Shown here: in pieces, positions 1 to 5,345 of the stretch | Layout of the letters: the number at the start of each line of letters is the position of its first letter | Position numbering within the stretch: the stretch's first letter is position 1 | NCBI GenBank assembly: GCA_031261885.1 | Contig: JAISIU010000028.1 | Location: forward strand, 1-5,345 | Source of the DNA: Bifidobacteriaceae bacterium | Lineage (GTDB): Bacteria; Actinomycetota; Actinomycetes; Actinomycetales; WQXJ01 | Reading direction: 5' to 3' | DNA: 5,345 nucleotides | Program-made: the position numbers and the translations under genes | Notes under the pieces: model-generated | The model's input: the letters and a program-made list of their open reading frames with translations, nothing else | What the model was told of the DNA's origin: nothing | The model's database searches: none

Positions 1-837
1 GAGCGGGTGCGTCAGATCTCGATGACCAAGCAGGCGAGTCTTGATTCGACTCCGGTCAAGGTCGGCACGGGCGTGACCTACACGTTCACGTTGACCAATA
101 CGGGCAATGAGGTGGTCACCGACTTGAATGTCGATGATTACGACTTCTCCGGGACTGGGAGCCTGTCGGCTATCAAGTGGGGCGCGTGGCCCGATTCGTC
201 CAAGGAAGGCACGTTGATGCCGACCCAGCAGGTCACGGGCACCGCGACCTACAAGGTGACTCAGGCCGACATCACGGCCGGCTATCTGGCGAACGCGGCT
301 GTCCCGGCCGGCAAGAGCACGGGCGGGGACTACACCCCGCAAGGCTCCACCACCCCGTGGACCCCGACCAACCCAACCCCCGGCCAAGTCCCAACCTGCA
401 CCACCACCAACCCCGAAAACCCCTGCAACATCCTCTCGGTGCCGCAGGCTCCGGGGCTCCAGGTGACGAAGTCGGCTGAGGTGACTCAGGACGGCACGCT
501 GCGTCCGATGACGTCGGCGGACTTCACGGTCGGCCAGAAGGTGACCTACGTCTTCGAGGTGGAGAACACCGGCAATGTGCCGTTGGACTCTCTCACGATC
601 AACGATAAGGACGGCTTCCAGGGCGTTGGGATGCTCGGCCAGGTCACGTGCGACGCGACCAAGCTGGCCCCCGGCGACACGACCGAGTGCACGGCCGACT
701 ACACGGTCGAGCAGGGCGACGTCGACGCCGGCACGCTGGCCAACACGGCCACGGCCACGGCTACCCCGCCCGACGGCACGCCGATCACGTCGCAGACCTC
801 GAACACCGTCACGGTGACCGCGACGGCCGCCCCGCAC
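1..837 (+). repeat. Composite unit 1 (modules A1+B1), most divergent copy
   Basis: A1 (1-456) has the first-strand Lys, TNTGN, an acidic DDYDF segment, YLANAA and a proline-rich tail with C-x8-C. Its counterpart of TWPD is AWPD. B1 (457-837) has C-x12-C but is about ten residues longer than the other B modules, and it lacks their shared ending around SATVP. Codon use in A1 differs from later units, with more AAT, GAT and TTG, and an ACC/CCC-rich tail. Confidence 0.85.
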
Positions 838-3800
838 GTCACGCTGACCAAGACGGCGGACGCCAGCGGCGTGACCACGCCGGCCCAGGCGGGTCAGGAG
901 ATCGTCTACACGTACACGCTGACGAACGACGGTAACGTCACGCTCAGCGGGCTCTCCGTGGACGAGGCGAACGGCAAGTTCAGCGGTGACAAGAAGCAGC
1001 TGGGCGACCTCCAGTACACGTGGCCCGACCAGTCCAAGCCCGGCGTGCTCGCGCCGAAGCAGAAGGCGACGGCCACGGCCACCTACAAGATCGTCCAGTC
1101 CGACATTGACAGGGGCTACGTCGCGAACGCAGCCGTGACGACCGGCACCACGCCGGGCGGCAAGCCGTATGACCCGTCCCTGCCGCCCACGCCGTGGACG
1201 CCGAACCCGACCGATCCGACCCAGCCGCCCACGTGCGGCTCGGACGCCGAGGTCGGCTGCGCCGTCGCCCCGCTCGCCGGGGAGGGCGCGATCAGCCTCG
1301 TCAAGTCCGTCACCCCGACCGACGCCGCCTCGTTCAAGCCGGGCGCCACGCTCCACTACTCGTTCGTCGTGACGAACACCGGCAACCAGACGCTGACCGG
1401 CATCCACGTCGAGGAGAGCGGGTTCGGCGGCACCGGCACGCTCGCCACGCCGGTCTGCCAGGCGACGGTGCTCGCACCGAACCAGCAGACCACCTGCACG
1501 GCTGACTACGAGATCACGGCCGCCGACTATCGCGCCGGCACGCTGAAGAACACGGCCAAGGCCCACGGCACGAACCCGGCCGGCACCGACATCGTCTCCG
1601 ACCCGTCGAGCGCCACCGTCCCGGAGGACGCCGCGCCCGGCTTGGAGCTGACGAAGACGGCTGACCCGGTGTCCAGCCCGGTCCAGGCCGGCACCACGGT
1701 GACGTACCACTTCACGATCACGAACAGCGGCAACGTCGCGATGAGCGGGGTGGCCGTCAACGACGCCCACTTCACGGGCACCGGGACGCTCGGGCAGATC
1801 GCTTACACGTGGCCGGATTCGGCCAACCCGGGCGTGCTGCTGCCGGGCCAGTCCGTGAGCGCTGAGGCGCAGTACAAGCTGACCCAGGCCGACATGGACG
1901 AGGGTTGGGTCGCGAACGCGGCCCTGCCGACGGGCACCACGCCCGGTGGCAAGCCGTACACGCCGGGCGATCCCGGCGTGCCGTGGACGCCGACCGACCC
2001 GCAGCCCGGCCAGCCGCCGGTCTGCCCGGCCAGCGCCACCGGCTGCGTCATCGTCGGCACGGATTCGAGCTCGTCGCTGTCGCTCGTGAAGACCGTGACC
2101 CCGGCCACCGCCTCCACCTTCAAGCAGGGTGAGACGCTGACCTATCGGTTCGCGGTCCTCAACACCGGCAACCAGACGGTCAAGGACATCCAGATCGACG
2201 AGTCGGCCTTCTCCGGGTCCGGCCAGCTGGGCGCCGTGACGTGCGACAAGACGACGCTCGCGCCGGGTGAGACCGCGACCTGCCAGGCGACCTACCAGGT
2301 CACGAAGGCGGACGTGAAGACCGGCCAGGTCCAGAACACAGCTACCGCGAAGGGCACGGATCCGGCTGGCGGCGACGTCACGTCGAAGCCCGCCAGCGCG
2401 ACGGTTCCGGACGACGACCAGCCGCACCTCACGGTCGTGAAGACGGCTGACACGTCGAAGCTCCAGAGCCCGCCGCAGGCCGGCGACGTCATCACGTACA
2501 ACTTCACGCTGACGAACGACGGCAACGTGACGATGCACGGCGCGAAGGTCGAGGAGGGCCAGTTCACCGGCACCGGCCAGCTGTCGCCGCTGACCTACAC
2601 GTGGCCCGACCCGTCCACCCCGGGTGTGCTCGAGGCGGGCGAGACGGCCACGGCCACCGCGACCTACGCGCTGACCCAGGCGGACCTCAACAACGGCTAC
2701 GTCGCGAACCAGGCGCTGACCACCGGCACCGAGCCGGGCGGCAGCACGCCGACCCCGTCCGGGACCGGCACGCCGTGGACGCCCACGCCGAACACGCCGC
2801 CGACCTGCGACCCGAACGACAAGGGCTGCGTCATCATCGACACCGACCCGACGGGCAGCCTCAGCCTAGTGAAGTCCGTTTCGCCGTCCGATGCCGCCTC
2901 GTACAAGGCGGGTGAGGCGCTGACCTACTCGTTCGTCGTGACGAACACCGGCAACCAGACGCTGACCGGTATCCGGATCGACGAGCTGGCGTTCTCCGCC
3001 TCCGGCCAGCTCGGGGCCATCACGTGCCCCAAGACGACGCTGCAGCCGGGCGAGCAGACCACCTGCACGGCCACGTACGTCGTGACGGATGAGGACGCGA
3101 TCGCCGGCCAGATCACGAACAGCGCGAAGGCTTGGGGCACGCCGCCCAACGGCAAGGAGGTCGGTTCGACCCCGTCGAGCGCCCTCGTGCCGAGCGACGC
3201 CGAGCCGCACCTGAGCATCGTGAAGAAGGCCGACACCTCGACCCTCAGCGATCCGGTCAAGGCAGGTGACACGTTCGCCTACACGTTCGAGATCACGAAC
3301 GACGGCAACGTCTCCATGAAGGACGTGTCCGCCAACGAGGCGATGTTCACGGGCACGGCTTCCGCGCTCAAGGCGATCTCCTACCAGTGGCCGGATTCGA
3401 CCAGGCCGGGCGTGTTGCTGCCCGGTGAGGTCGCGACGGGCCGCGCGGACTACACGCTGACGCAGGCGGACGTCGACCAGGGCTGGGTCGCGAACCTGGC
3501 CCTGCCGAAGGCCACCACGCCTGGCGGCACGCCGTACGACCCGCCGACCCCGGTGAACCCGCCGTGGACGCCGAGCAACCCGAAGCCGGGCACGGTCCCG
3601 ACGTGCGACCCGGATCAGACGGATTGCGCGATCGTGACGGTCACCCCGAAGCCGGGCATGACGATGGTCAAGTCGGTCAGCCCGACTGGTTCGGAGAACG
3701 TGAAGCAGGGCAAGACGCTGACCTACAGCTTCCTGTTCACGAACACCGGCAACGTGACGCTCCACGACCTGGCGGTCCAGGAGCAGTCGTTCTCCGGCAC

Positions 3801-4194
3801 CGGCACGCTGAGCGCGCCGACCTGCCCGGCCGCGACCCTCGCCCCGGGTGCGCAGATGACGTGCACGGCCACCTACACGGTGACGGCGGCGGATGCGGCC
3901 ATCGGCGAGATCACGAACACGGCTGTCGGTACGGCCAAGACGCCGGGCGGCGACACGATCAACTCGACGCCGAGCACGGCGGACACGGGCGCGAAGGTGG
4001 TGCCGGTCTCCACGCCGGTGCCCACCGTCACGGTCACGAAGACCGCGCACGCCACGACCACGGCCGCGCCCACGCCGCTCGCGAAGACCGGCGCGGAGGG
4101 CCTCGGCGCGATCCTGTGGGCCGCCGCGCTCGCGCTGATCGCGGGCTTCGTGGTCCTGCTGCTCGCCCGCCGGCGCCGCCGCGACGAGGAGTGA
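1..4194 (+). CDS. LAxTG-anchored repeat surface protein, DUF7507/DUF11-like Ig modules (5'-partial)
   Basis: This is the C-terminal part of a secreted, wall-anchored fibrous protein, probably an adhesin or stalk. The frame is open from base 1. The GTG at 7 and ATG at 22 are unlikely starts, because no signal peptide follows and the first Ig-like module begins at once. Numbering residues from base 1, ten modules alternate: A at 1-152, 280-430, 548-692, 810-953 and 1071-1219; B at 153-279, 431-547, 693-809, 954-1070 and 1220-1337. B modules carry the TNTGN turn, C-x12-C around LAPG, and NTA..GT.P.G, as in the DUF7507/DUF11 families. A modules replace the Cys segment with TWPD..PGVL and end in a PWTP proline-rich tail with its own Cys pair. 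A Thr/Pro stalk, LAKTG (1360-1364), a hydrophobic helix (about 1368-1389) and five Arg finish the protein. Known for the family: sortase links such proteins to the wall. Ligand and partner are unknown. The first module differs in codon use. Confidence 0.93.
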   Translation, partial: ERVRQISMTKQASLDSTPVKVGTGVTYTFTLTNTGNEVVTDLNVDDYDFSGTGSLSAIKWGAWPDSSKEGTLMPTQQVTGTATYKVTQADITAGYLANAAVPAGKSTGGDYTPQGSTTPWTPTNPTPGQVPTCTTTNPENPCNILSVPQAPGLQVTKSAEVTQDGTLRPMTSADFTVGQKVTYVFEVENTGNVPLDSLTINDKDGFQGVGMLGQVTCDATKLAPGDTTECTADYTVEQGDVDAGTLANTATATATPPDGTPITSQTSNTVTVTATAAPHVTLTKTADASGVTTPAQAGQEIVYTYTLTNDGNVTLSGLSVDEANGKFSGDKKQLGDLQYTWPDQSKPGVLAPKQKATATATYKIVQSDIDRGYVANAAVTTGTTPGGKPYDPSLPPTPWTPNPTDPTQPPTCGSDAEVGCAVAPLAGEGAISLVKSVTPTDAASFKPGATLHYSFVVTNTGNQTLTGIHVEESGFGGTGTLATPVCQATVLAPNQQTTCTADYEITAADYRAGTLKNTAKAHGTNPAGTDIVSDPSSATVPEDAAPGLELTKTADPVSSPVQAGTTVTYHFTITNSGNVAMSGVAVNDAHFTGTGTLGQIAYTWPDSANPGVLLPGQSVSAEAQYKLTQADMDEGWVANAALPTGTTPGGKPYTPGDPGVPWTPTDPQPGQPPVCPASATGCVIVGTDSSSSLSLVKTVTPATASTFKQGETLTYRFAVLNTGNQTVKDIQIDESAFSGSGQLGAVTCDKTTLAPGETATCQATYQVTKADVKTGQVQNTATAKGTDPAGGDVTSKPASATVPDDDQPHLTVVKTADTSKLQSPPQAGDVITYNFTLTNDGNVTMHGAKVEEGQFTGTGQLSPLTYTWPDPSTPGVLEAGETATATATYALTQADLNNGYVANQALTTGTEPGGSTPTPSGTGTPWTPTPNTPPTCDPNDKGCVIIDTDPTGSLSLVKSVSPSDAASYKAGEALTYSFVVTNTGNQTLTGIRIDELAFSASGQLGAITCPKTTLQPGEQTTCTATYVVTDEDAIAGQITNSAKAWGTPPNGKEVGSTPSSALVPSDAEPHLSIVKKADTSTLSDPVKAGDTFAYTFEITNDGNVSMKDVSANEAMFTGTASALKAISYQWPDSTRPGVLLPGEVATGRADYTLTQADVDQGWVANLALPKATTPGGTPYDPPTPVNPPWTPSNPKPGTVPTCDPDQTDCAIVTVTPKPGMTMVKSVSPTGSENVKQGKTLTYSFLFTNTGNVTLHDLAVQEQSFSGTGTLSAPTCPAATLAPGAQMTCTATYTVTAADAAIGEITNTAVGTAKTPGGDTINSTPSTADTGAKVVPVSTPVPTVTVTKTAHATTTAAPTPLAKTGAEGLGAILWAAALALIAGFVVLLLARRRRRDEE
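838..1641 (+). repeat. Composite unit 2 (modules A2+B2)
   Basis: A2 (838-1290) opens VTLTKTAD, has TNDGN and YTWPD, and a tail with PWTP and C-x7-C. B2 (1291-1641) opens ISLVKSVTP and has TNTGNQTLTGI, C-x12-C and the ending SSATVP. B2 contains one copy of the 45-base exact repeat shared with B4. Confidence 0.88.
1356..1400 (+). repeat. 45-base exact direct repeat, copy 1 (in B2)
   Basis: The bases are identical to 2925-2969 over 45 positions, coding for YSFVVTNTGNQTLTG. The copies lie 1569 bases apart, which is two composite units. Flanking codons differ at synonymous sites. Confidence 0.9.
1642..2427 (+). repeat. Composite unit 3 (modules A3+B3)
   Basis: A3 (1642-2076) opens LELTKTAD, has TNSGN, YTWPDSANPGVL and a PWTP tail with C-x6-C. 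B3 (2077-2427) opens LSLVKTVTP, has NTGNQT, C-x12-C and the ending ASATVP. In these two modules the Lys is residue 5, the acidic residue is 41 or 42 and the conserved Asn is 92 (A3) or 87 (B3). Confidence 0.88.
2428..3210 (+). repeat. Composite unit 4 (modules A4+B4)
   Basis: A4 (2428-2859) opens LTVVKTAD, has TNDGN, YTWPD and a PWTP tail with C-x6-C. B4 (2860-3210) opens LSLVKSVSP, has TNTGNQTLTGI, C-x12-C and the ending SSALVP. It is the shortest composite unit and holds the second copy of the 45-base exact repeat. Confidence 0.88.
2925..2969 (+). repeat. 45-base exact direct repeat, copy 2 (in B4)
   Basis: This is the partner of 1356-1400. The equivalent stretch in B3 is clearly different at the base level, so identity is restricted to the B2/B4 pair. 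Confidence 0.9.
3211..4011 (+). repeat. Composite unit 5 (modules A5+B5), wall-proximal
   Basis: A5 (3211-3657) opens LSIVKKAD and has TNDGN, YQWPDSTRPGVL and a PWTP tail with C-x6-C. B5 (3658-4011) opens MTMVKSVSP, has TNTGNVTL and C-x12-C, and lacks the SATVP ending, running instead into the C-terminal stalk. Confidence 0.87.
4012..4191 (+). other. Cell-wall sorting region: stalk, LAKTG, membrane helix, Arg tail
   Basis: The last 60 residues of the surface protein have the standard order of a sortase substrate. A Thr/Pro/Ala stalk (4012-4077) is followed by LAKTG (4078-4092), then a short AEGLG spacer, a hydrophobic segment around WAAALALIAGFVVLLLA (about 4102-4155), five Arg and DEE. The second motif residue is Ala rather than Pro. 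LAxTG is the known preference of class E sortases in high-GC Gram-positive bacteria, so that class is the likely enzyme. No sortase gene lies in the window. Confidence 0.93.
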
Positions 4195-4213
4195 GACCGG
4201 CCACCACCCAAGC

Positions 4214-4259
4214 CGTTAGCCTCGGCCCCCGGTCCCCAGCCGGCCGCTGAGGTCTAACG
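4214..4259 (+). terminator. Hairpin 1 of a tandem pair, likely part of a T-tract-free terminator
   Basis: The hairpin begins 19 bases after the TGA of the surface-protein gene. Bases 4214-4219 pair with 4254-4259 (6 bp), 4220-4226 pair with 4246-4252 (7 bp, one G-U), with T4253 bulged. After a 2x2 C/C internal loop, 4229-4232 can pair with 4240-4243 around a 7-base loop. No T-tract follows. Termination is inferred from position; intrinsic terminators lacking a U-tract have been proposed in actinobacteria. Confidence 0.55.
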
Positions 4260-4263
4260 ATCC

Positions 4264-4315
4264 GGACGCCGGGCCAGCCGTTCCGCCACGAGCGGGGCGT
4301 GCTGGTCCGGCGTTC
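4264..4315 (+). terminator. Hairpin 2 of the tandem pair: 23 bp, long and GC-rich
   Basis: Bases 4264-4278 pair with 4301-4315 (15 bp, two G-U), then 4279-4286 pair with 4292-4299 (8 bp, two G-U), with one bulged T at 4300 and a 5-base loop CACGA. Only 4 bases separate it from hairpin 1. Neither strand has a T-tract beside it. The likely role is to insulate the surface-protein gene from ftsY; a processing site or a structured small RNA cannot be excluded. Confidence 0.6.
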
Positions 4316-4321
4316 AGCATG

Positions 4322-4350
4322 TTCGGGGGAGGGTGGGCGCGTGAGAGAAT
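4322..4350 (+). promoter_or_regulatory. Candidate ftsY promoter for a leaderless transcript
   Basis: GAGAAT at 4345-4350 occupies exactly -12 to -7 relative to the GTG at 4357, the placement expected if transcription starts on the first base of the start codon, as is common in actinobacteria. TTCGGG at 4322-4327 lies 17 bases upstream of it but matches a -35 box only weakly. The competing reading is that GAGAG at 4343-4347 is a ribosome binding site 9 bases before the GTG. Confidence 0.35.
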
Positions 4351-4356
4351 CCATGG

Positions 4357-5345
4357 GTGTTGAACGTTGGATTCGGTCTCTGGTTGATCATCGCCGTCGT
4401 GGTCGTGGTGGTGGCGGTCGTCGCCATCGTCATGGCGGTCCGTCACTCGGCAAAGAAACGCACCCCGGGCGGGTCCGCGCCCGATGCCGGCCGGCCGGGT
4501 GGGGCGGGTGTCGCGCCATCCGCTCGGGGGGTGTCCGATGCCGGAACGTCCGGCGCGGCGGCGCCGTCGCCGGGCGCTGGGGCCGGGCCGGGTGAGGCGC
4601 CAAAGGCCGCGCCCCAGGGCCGGGCCGGCGGGTCGTCATCGGCGGCCGCGGAGGCGACCGAAAGCGCACCCGCCGAGAGCACGGAACCGGAAGGGCCGGC
4701 ATCGTCGGTCGAACCAGCTGAACCGGTCGAAGCGAGTGAGCCCGCCGAACCGGCCGCCGACGAAGAGTCCGGTGTGGAAGCCGAACCGGGACCCGAGCCG
4801 GAAGCTGAACCCGAGGCCGAGGTGCCGGAGGCCGTCGGATCGCGCATGTCGCGCCTCCGGGCCCGCCTGGCGCGTTCCGGCGGCACGCTCGGGCGCGCGC
4901 TGCTCAAGGTGCTGTCGCGCGACCAACTCTCGGAGGACGACTGGGACGAGCTGGAGGAGACGCTGCTGACGGCCGACGTCGGGTCGGAGGCCACGGGCCA
5001 GATCCTCGGCAACCTGCGCACCCGGCTGCGTGTCGAGGGCAAGGCCCCGGAGGCGGCCAAGGCGCTGCGCGAGGAGCTGCTGGCCGCGCTCGAGATCGGT
5101 GTGGGCCGCGACCTGGCCGTGACGGGCCAGGACGGCAAGCCCGGCGTCGTGCTCGTGGTCGGTGTGAACGGTTCGGGCAAGACCACGACCATCGGGCGGT
5201 TGGCCCGCCTGCTCGTGGCCGAGGGCCACAGTGTGCTGTTGGGCGCGGCGGACACGTTCCGCGCGGCGGCCACGGAGCAGCTGGAGACGTGGGGCAAGCG
5301 GGTCGGCGTCGACGTCGTGGGCGGGGCCGAGGGGTCCGACCCGGC
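4357..5345 (+). CDS. ftsY: Signal recognition particle receptor FtsY, membrane-anchored (3'-partial)
   Basis: FtsY is the GTPase that docks the Ffh/SRP-ribosome complex at the membrane for co-translational insertion. The GTG at 4357 is chosen because an in-frame TGA at 4342-4344 bounds the frame and the start keeps the membrane helix whole; TTG at 4360 is the only close alternative. Visible layout of 329 complete codons: hydrophobic helix at residues 7-28, then RHSAKKR; a Gly/Ala/Pro-rich linker to about 98; a Glu/Pro-rich acidic linker at 99-160; N domain from about 164 with LSEDDWDELEETLLTADVG; G1 P-loop GVNGSGKTTT at 269-278; and DTFRAAATEQL from 299 (G2). G3 (DTAGR), G4 (TKxDG) and the C-terminal membrane-distal part lie beyond the right edge. 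Known: actinobacterial FtsY often has such an anchor, unlike E. coli FtsY. Ffh has a different N-terminus, which excludes it. It lies 162 bases after the surface gene, on the same strand. Confidence 0.96.
   Translation, partial: MLNVGFGLWLIIAVVVVVVAVVAIVMAVRHSAKKRTPGGSAPDAGRPGGAGVAPSARGVSDAGTSGAAAPSPGAGAGPGEAPKAAPQGRAGGSSSAAAEATESAPAESTEPEGPASSVEPAEPVEASEPAEPAADEESGVEAEPGPEPEAEPEAEVPEAVGSRMSRLRARLARSGGTLGRALLKVLSRDQLSEDDWDELEETLLTADVGSEATGQILGNLRTRLRVEGKAPEAAKALREELLAALEIGVGRDLAVTGQDGKPGVVLVVGVNGSGKTTTIGRLARLLVAEGHSVLLGAADTFRAAATEQLETWGKRVGVDVVGGAEGSDP

Noticed and set aside
7..24. GTG at 7 or ATG at 22 as the true start of the surface gene
   Set aside because: The frame is open to base 1, no ribosome binding site or signal peptide is visible, and the Ig-like module begins immediately, so the gene is cut by the window edge.
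838..4011. CRISPR-like or mobile-element repeats
   Set aside because: The repeats are in-frame protein modules of about 800 bases with synonymous divergence. There are no short regular direct repeats, terminal inverted repeats or transposase genes.
2866..4050. 394-codon open frame on the minus strand
   Set aside because: It is antisense to modules B4-B5; its translation is a monotonous Arg/Gly/Ala/Val-rich string without domains. In high-GC DNA the frame opposite a real gene is often open by chance.
3564..4250. 228-codon plus-strand frame overlapping the surface gene
   Set aside because: It is a frame-shifted reading of modules A5-B5 rich in His, Arg, Asp and Gly, with no domain signal.
4353..4355. 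ATG as the ftsY start
   Set aside because: It is in another frame, giving MGVERWIRS and an Arg/Gly-rich product. The FtsY frame requires GTG at 4357 (or TTG at 4360).
4195..4356. SRP RNA (ffs) or a tRNA in the intergenic hairpins next to ftsY
   Set aside because: The conserved SRP RNA core (GGUCAGG...GGAAGGAAGCAGC-like) is absent, and there is no cloverleaf or T-arm sequence.
4443..5297. 284-codon open frame on the minus strand over ftsY
   Set aside because: The Ser/Ala/Pro-rich translation has no recognisable motifs and lies opposite the frame coding for the FtsY P-loop and DTFRAAA, so it is a shadow.

Overview
The window comes from a high-GC Gram-positive (actinobacterial) chromosome. The evidence is the strong G/C preference at third codon positions, a cell-wall protein ending in a sortase signal of the LAxTG type, a GTG start, and an FtsY with an N-terminal membrane anchor and a long Pro/Glu-rich linker. 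A member of the Actinomycetaceae, or a related host-associated actinomycete, is the best guess. The genus cannot be fixed from this sequence.

Layout: bases 1-4194 are the 3' part of one very large plus-strand gene for a secreted, wall-anchored repeat protein. The frame is open at base 1, so the true start, signal peptide and any N-terminal head domain lie outside the window. The visible 1397 residues are five copies of a two-domain unit (about 261-280 residues each). In each unit an 'A' Ig-like module with a proline-rich tail is followed by a 'B' module of DUF7507/DUF11 type. A short Thr/Pro stalk, LAKTG, a transmembrane helix and an Arg tail follow. All 20 cysteines fall into ten regular pairs, and every module keeps a Lys, an acidic residue and an Asn at matching places, which suggests a rigid cross-linked fibre or adhesin stalk.

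Bases 4195-4356 are intergenic. They hold two adjacent strong hairpins (4214-4259 and 4264-4315) without T-tracts, best read as a tandem non-canonical terminator. Next comes a candidate promoter whose -10-like hexamer sits exactly where a leaderless transcript starting at the next GTG would need it.

Bases 4357-5345 are the 5' part of ftsY, the signal recognition particle receptor GTPase, which runs off the right edge after the G1 and G2 motifs. The two genes are co-directional, but the hairpins and candidate promoter suggest separate transcription. Both products concern the cell surface (one is exported, the other serves membrane-protein targeting), but nothing here shows a direct functional link. 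I found no RNA gene, mobile element, CRISPR array or defence system.
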